From: Streptomyces kanamyceticus
GTDB lineage: Bacteria; Actinomycetota; Actinomycetes; Streptomycetales; Streptomycetaceae
Length of the DNA stretch: 64,000 bases
Assembly (NCBI RefSeq): GCF_008704495.1
Contig: NZ_CP023699.1
Coordinates: 6,572,001-6,636,000 of the forward strand
Reading direction: 5' to 3'
Part shown: positions 63,725 through 64,000 of the stretch, piece after piece
Numbering within the stretch: position 1 is the stretch's first letter
Layout: the number at the start of each line of letters is the position of its first letter
The notes under the pieces: model-generated
Databases searched by the model: none
What the model was told of the DNA's origin: nothing
What the model saw: only the letters and a program-made list of their open reading frames with translations
Program-made: the position numbers and the translations under genes

Positions 63725-64000
63725 TGCCGCGCAGAGGCATGACGGGCGCCGCGGCGGCGCTGACCGTGACGCTGGCGGCGGGCGCGCTCGCGGCCCCCGC
63801 GTCGGCCGCGACGCCGCGGCCCGGGCACGGCGACCACCGGCACGAGGCGACCCAGGGGGCGCTGGACGGCATCGTCGCGGAGGGCGTGCCCGGCGTGACC
63901 GCGCAGGTGCGCGACAAGTACGGCTCCTGGAACGCCGCTTCGGGCGTCGGCGACCTGAGACGGGGCACGCCGCGCGGCAAGCACGACAGCTTCCGGGTCG
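63721..64000 (+). CDS. Second serine hydrolase paralogue, cut by the window edge
   Basis: About 93 residues are visible. ATG 63721 (overlapping the previous stop) or ATG 63724. A signal peptide is followed by HEATQGALDGIVAEGVPGVT, nearly identical in protein and DNA to residues 39-60 of the upstream gene; the leader and linker are more divergent. This is a tandem duplication. The catalytic Ser lies beyond the edge. Confidence 0.9.
   Translation, partial: MMPRRGMTGAAAALTVTLAAGALAAPASAATPRPGHGDHRHEATQGALDGIVAEGVPGVTAQVRDKYGSWNAASGVGDLRRGTPRGKHDSFRV

Overview
The window is chromosomal DNA of a Streptomyces or close relative. G+C is very high and coding frames are strongly GC3-biased. GTG and TTG starts are frequent, and several genes have a TANNNT box 6-7 bases before the start codon, as leaderless Streptomyces mRNAs do. 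Typical actinobacterial families are present: XRE/DUF5753 with DUF397, CGNR regulators, PknG and DUF4232. No tRNA, rRNA, CRISPR array or insertion sequence was seen.

Layout. 1-3.6 kb: two FtsX-type ABC permeases on the minus strand behind a perfect 14-bp-arm palindrome. 3.8-5.3 kb: a truncated globin (minus) and a PCMT-like methyltransferase (plus). 5.3-16.1 kb: a minus-strand signalling operon read glnX, glnH, an unknown alpha-helical protein, pknG, PP2C phosphatase, vWA protein, FHA protein. It looks like the mycobacterial glnX-glnH-pknG amino-acid sensing locus with a phosphatase and two phospho-signalling partners added. FHA, PP2C and PknG each carry two N-terminal Cys-pair modules. 16.3-23.1 kb: a sugar operon whose gene order matches csnR-K, the chitosan-oligosaccharide operon of S. 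coelicolor (ROK regulator, binding protein, two permeases, GH4 glycosidase, sugar kinase), with a palindrome in front of the regulator. 23.4-26.2 kb: a membrane Ser/Thr kinase and a DUF4232 lipoprotein.

26.2-31.9 kb is accessory in character. A 2.3-kb gene-free stretch holds two tandem arrays (229-bp and 93-bp periods). Then come a SnoaL-like protein, a small secreted protein, an XRE-DUF397 pair with a divergent ATPase gene broken by a one-base frameshift, and an overlapping small gene pair that may be a toxin-antitoxin module.

31.9-44.5 kb: MscS channel, HNH endonuclease, secreted GH84-type enzyme with a discoidin domain, a small repeat protein coupled to malQ, a small membrane protein, a TetR regulator divergent from an FAD monooxygenase that has lost its tail to a nonsense codon, an EamA exporter and a LysR regulator. 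44.2-44.5 kb is a cluster of interspersed repeats ending in a long inverted repeat. 44.6-64 kb: pepN, an FAD monooxygenase, DUF1203, a LysR/MFS divergent pair, asd, an ECF sigma factor with a probable membrane partner, a large secreted subtilase, a CGNR regulator divergent from a VOC/flavin-oxidase pair, a Nudix hydrolase, a Tat-exported phosphoesterase, and two tandem serine-hydrolase paralogues, the second cut by the window edge.

All family calls come from reading motifs and gene order; no database search was run.
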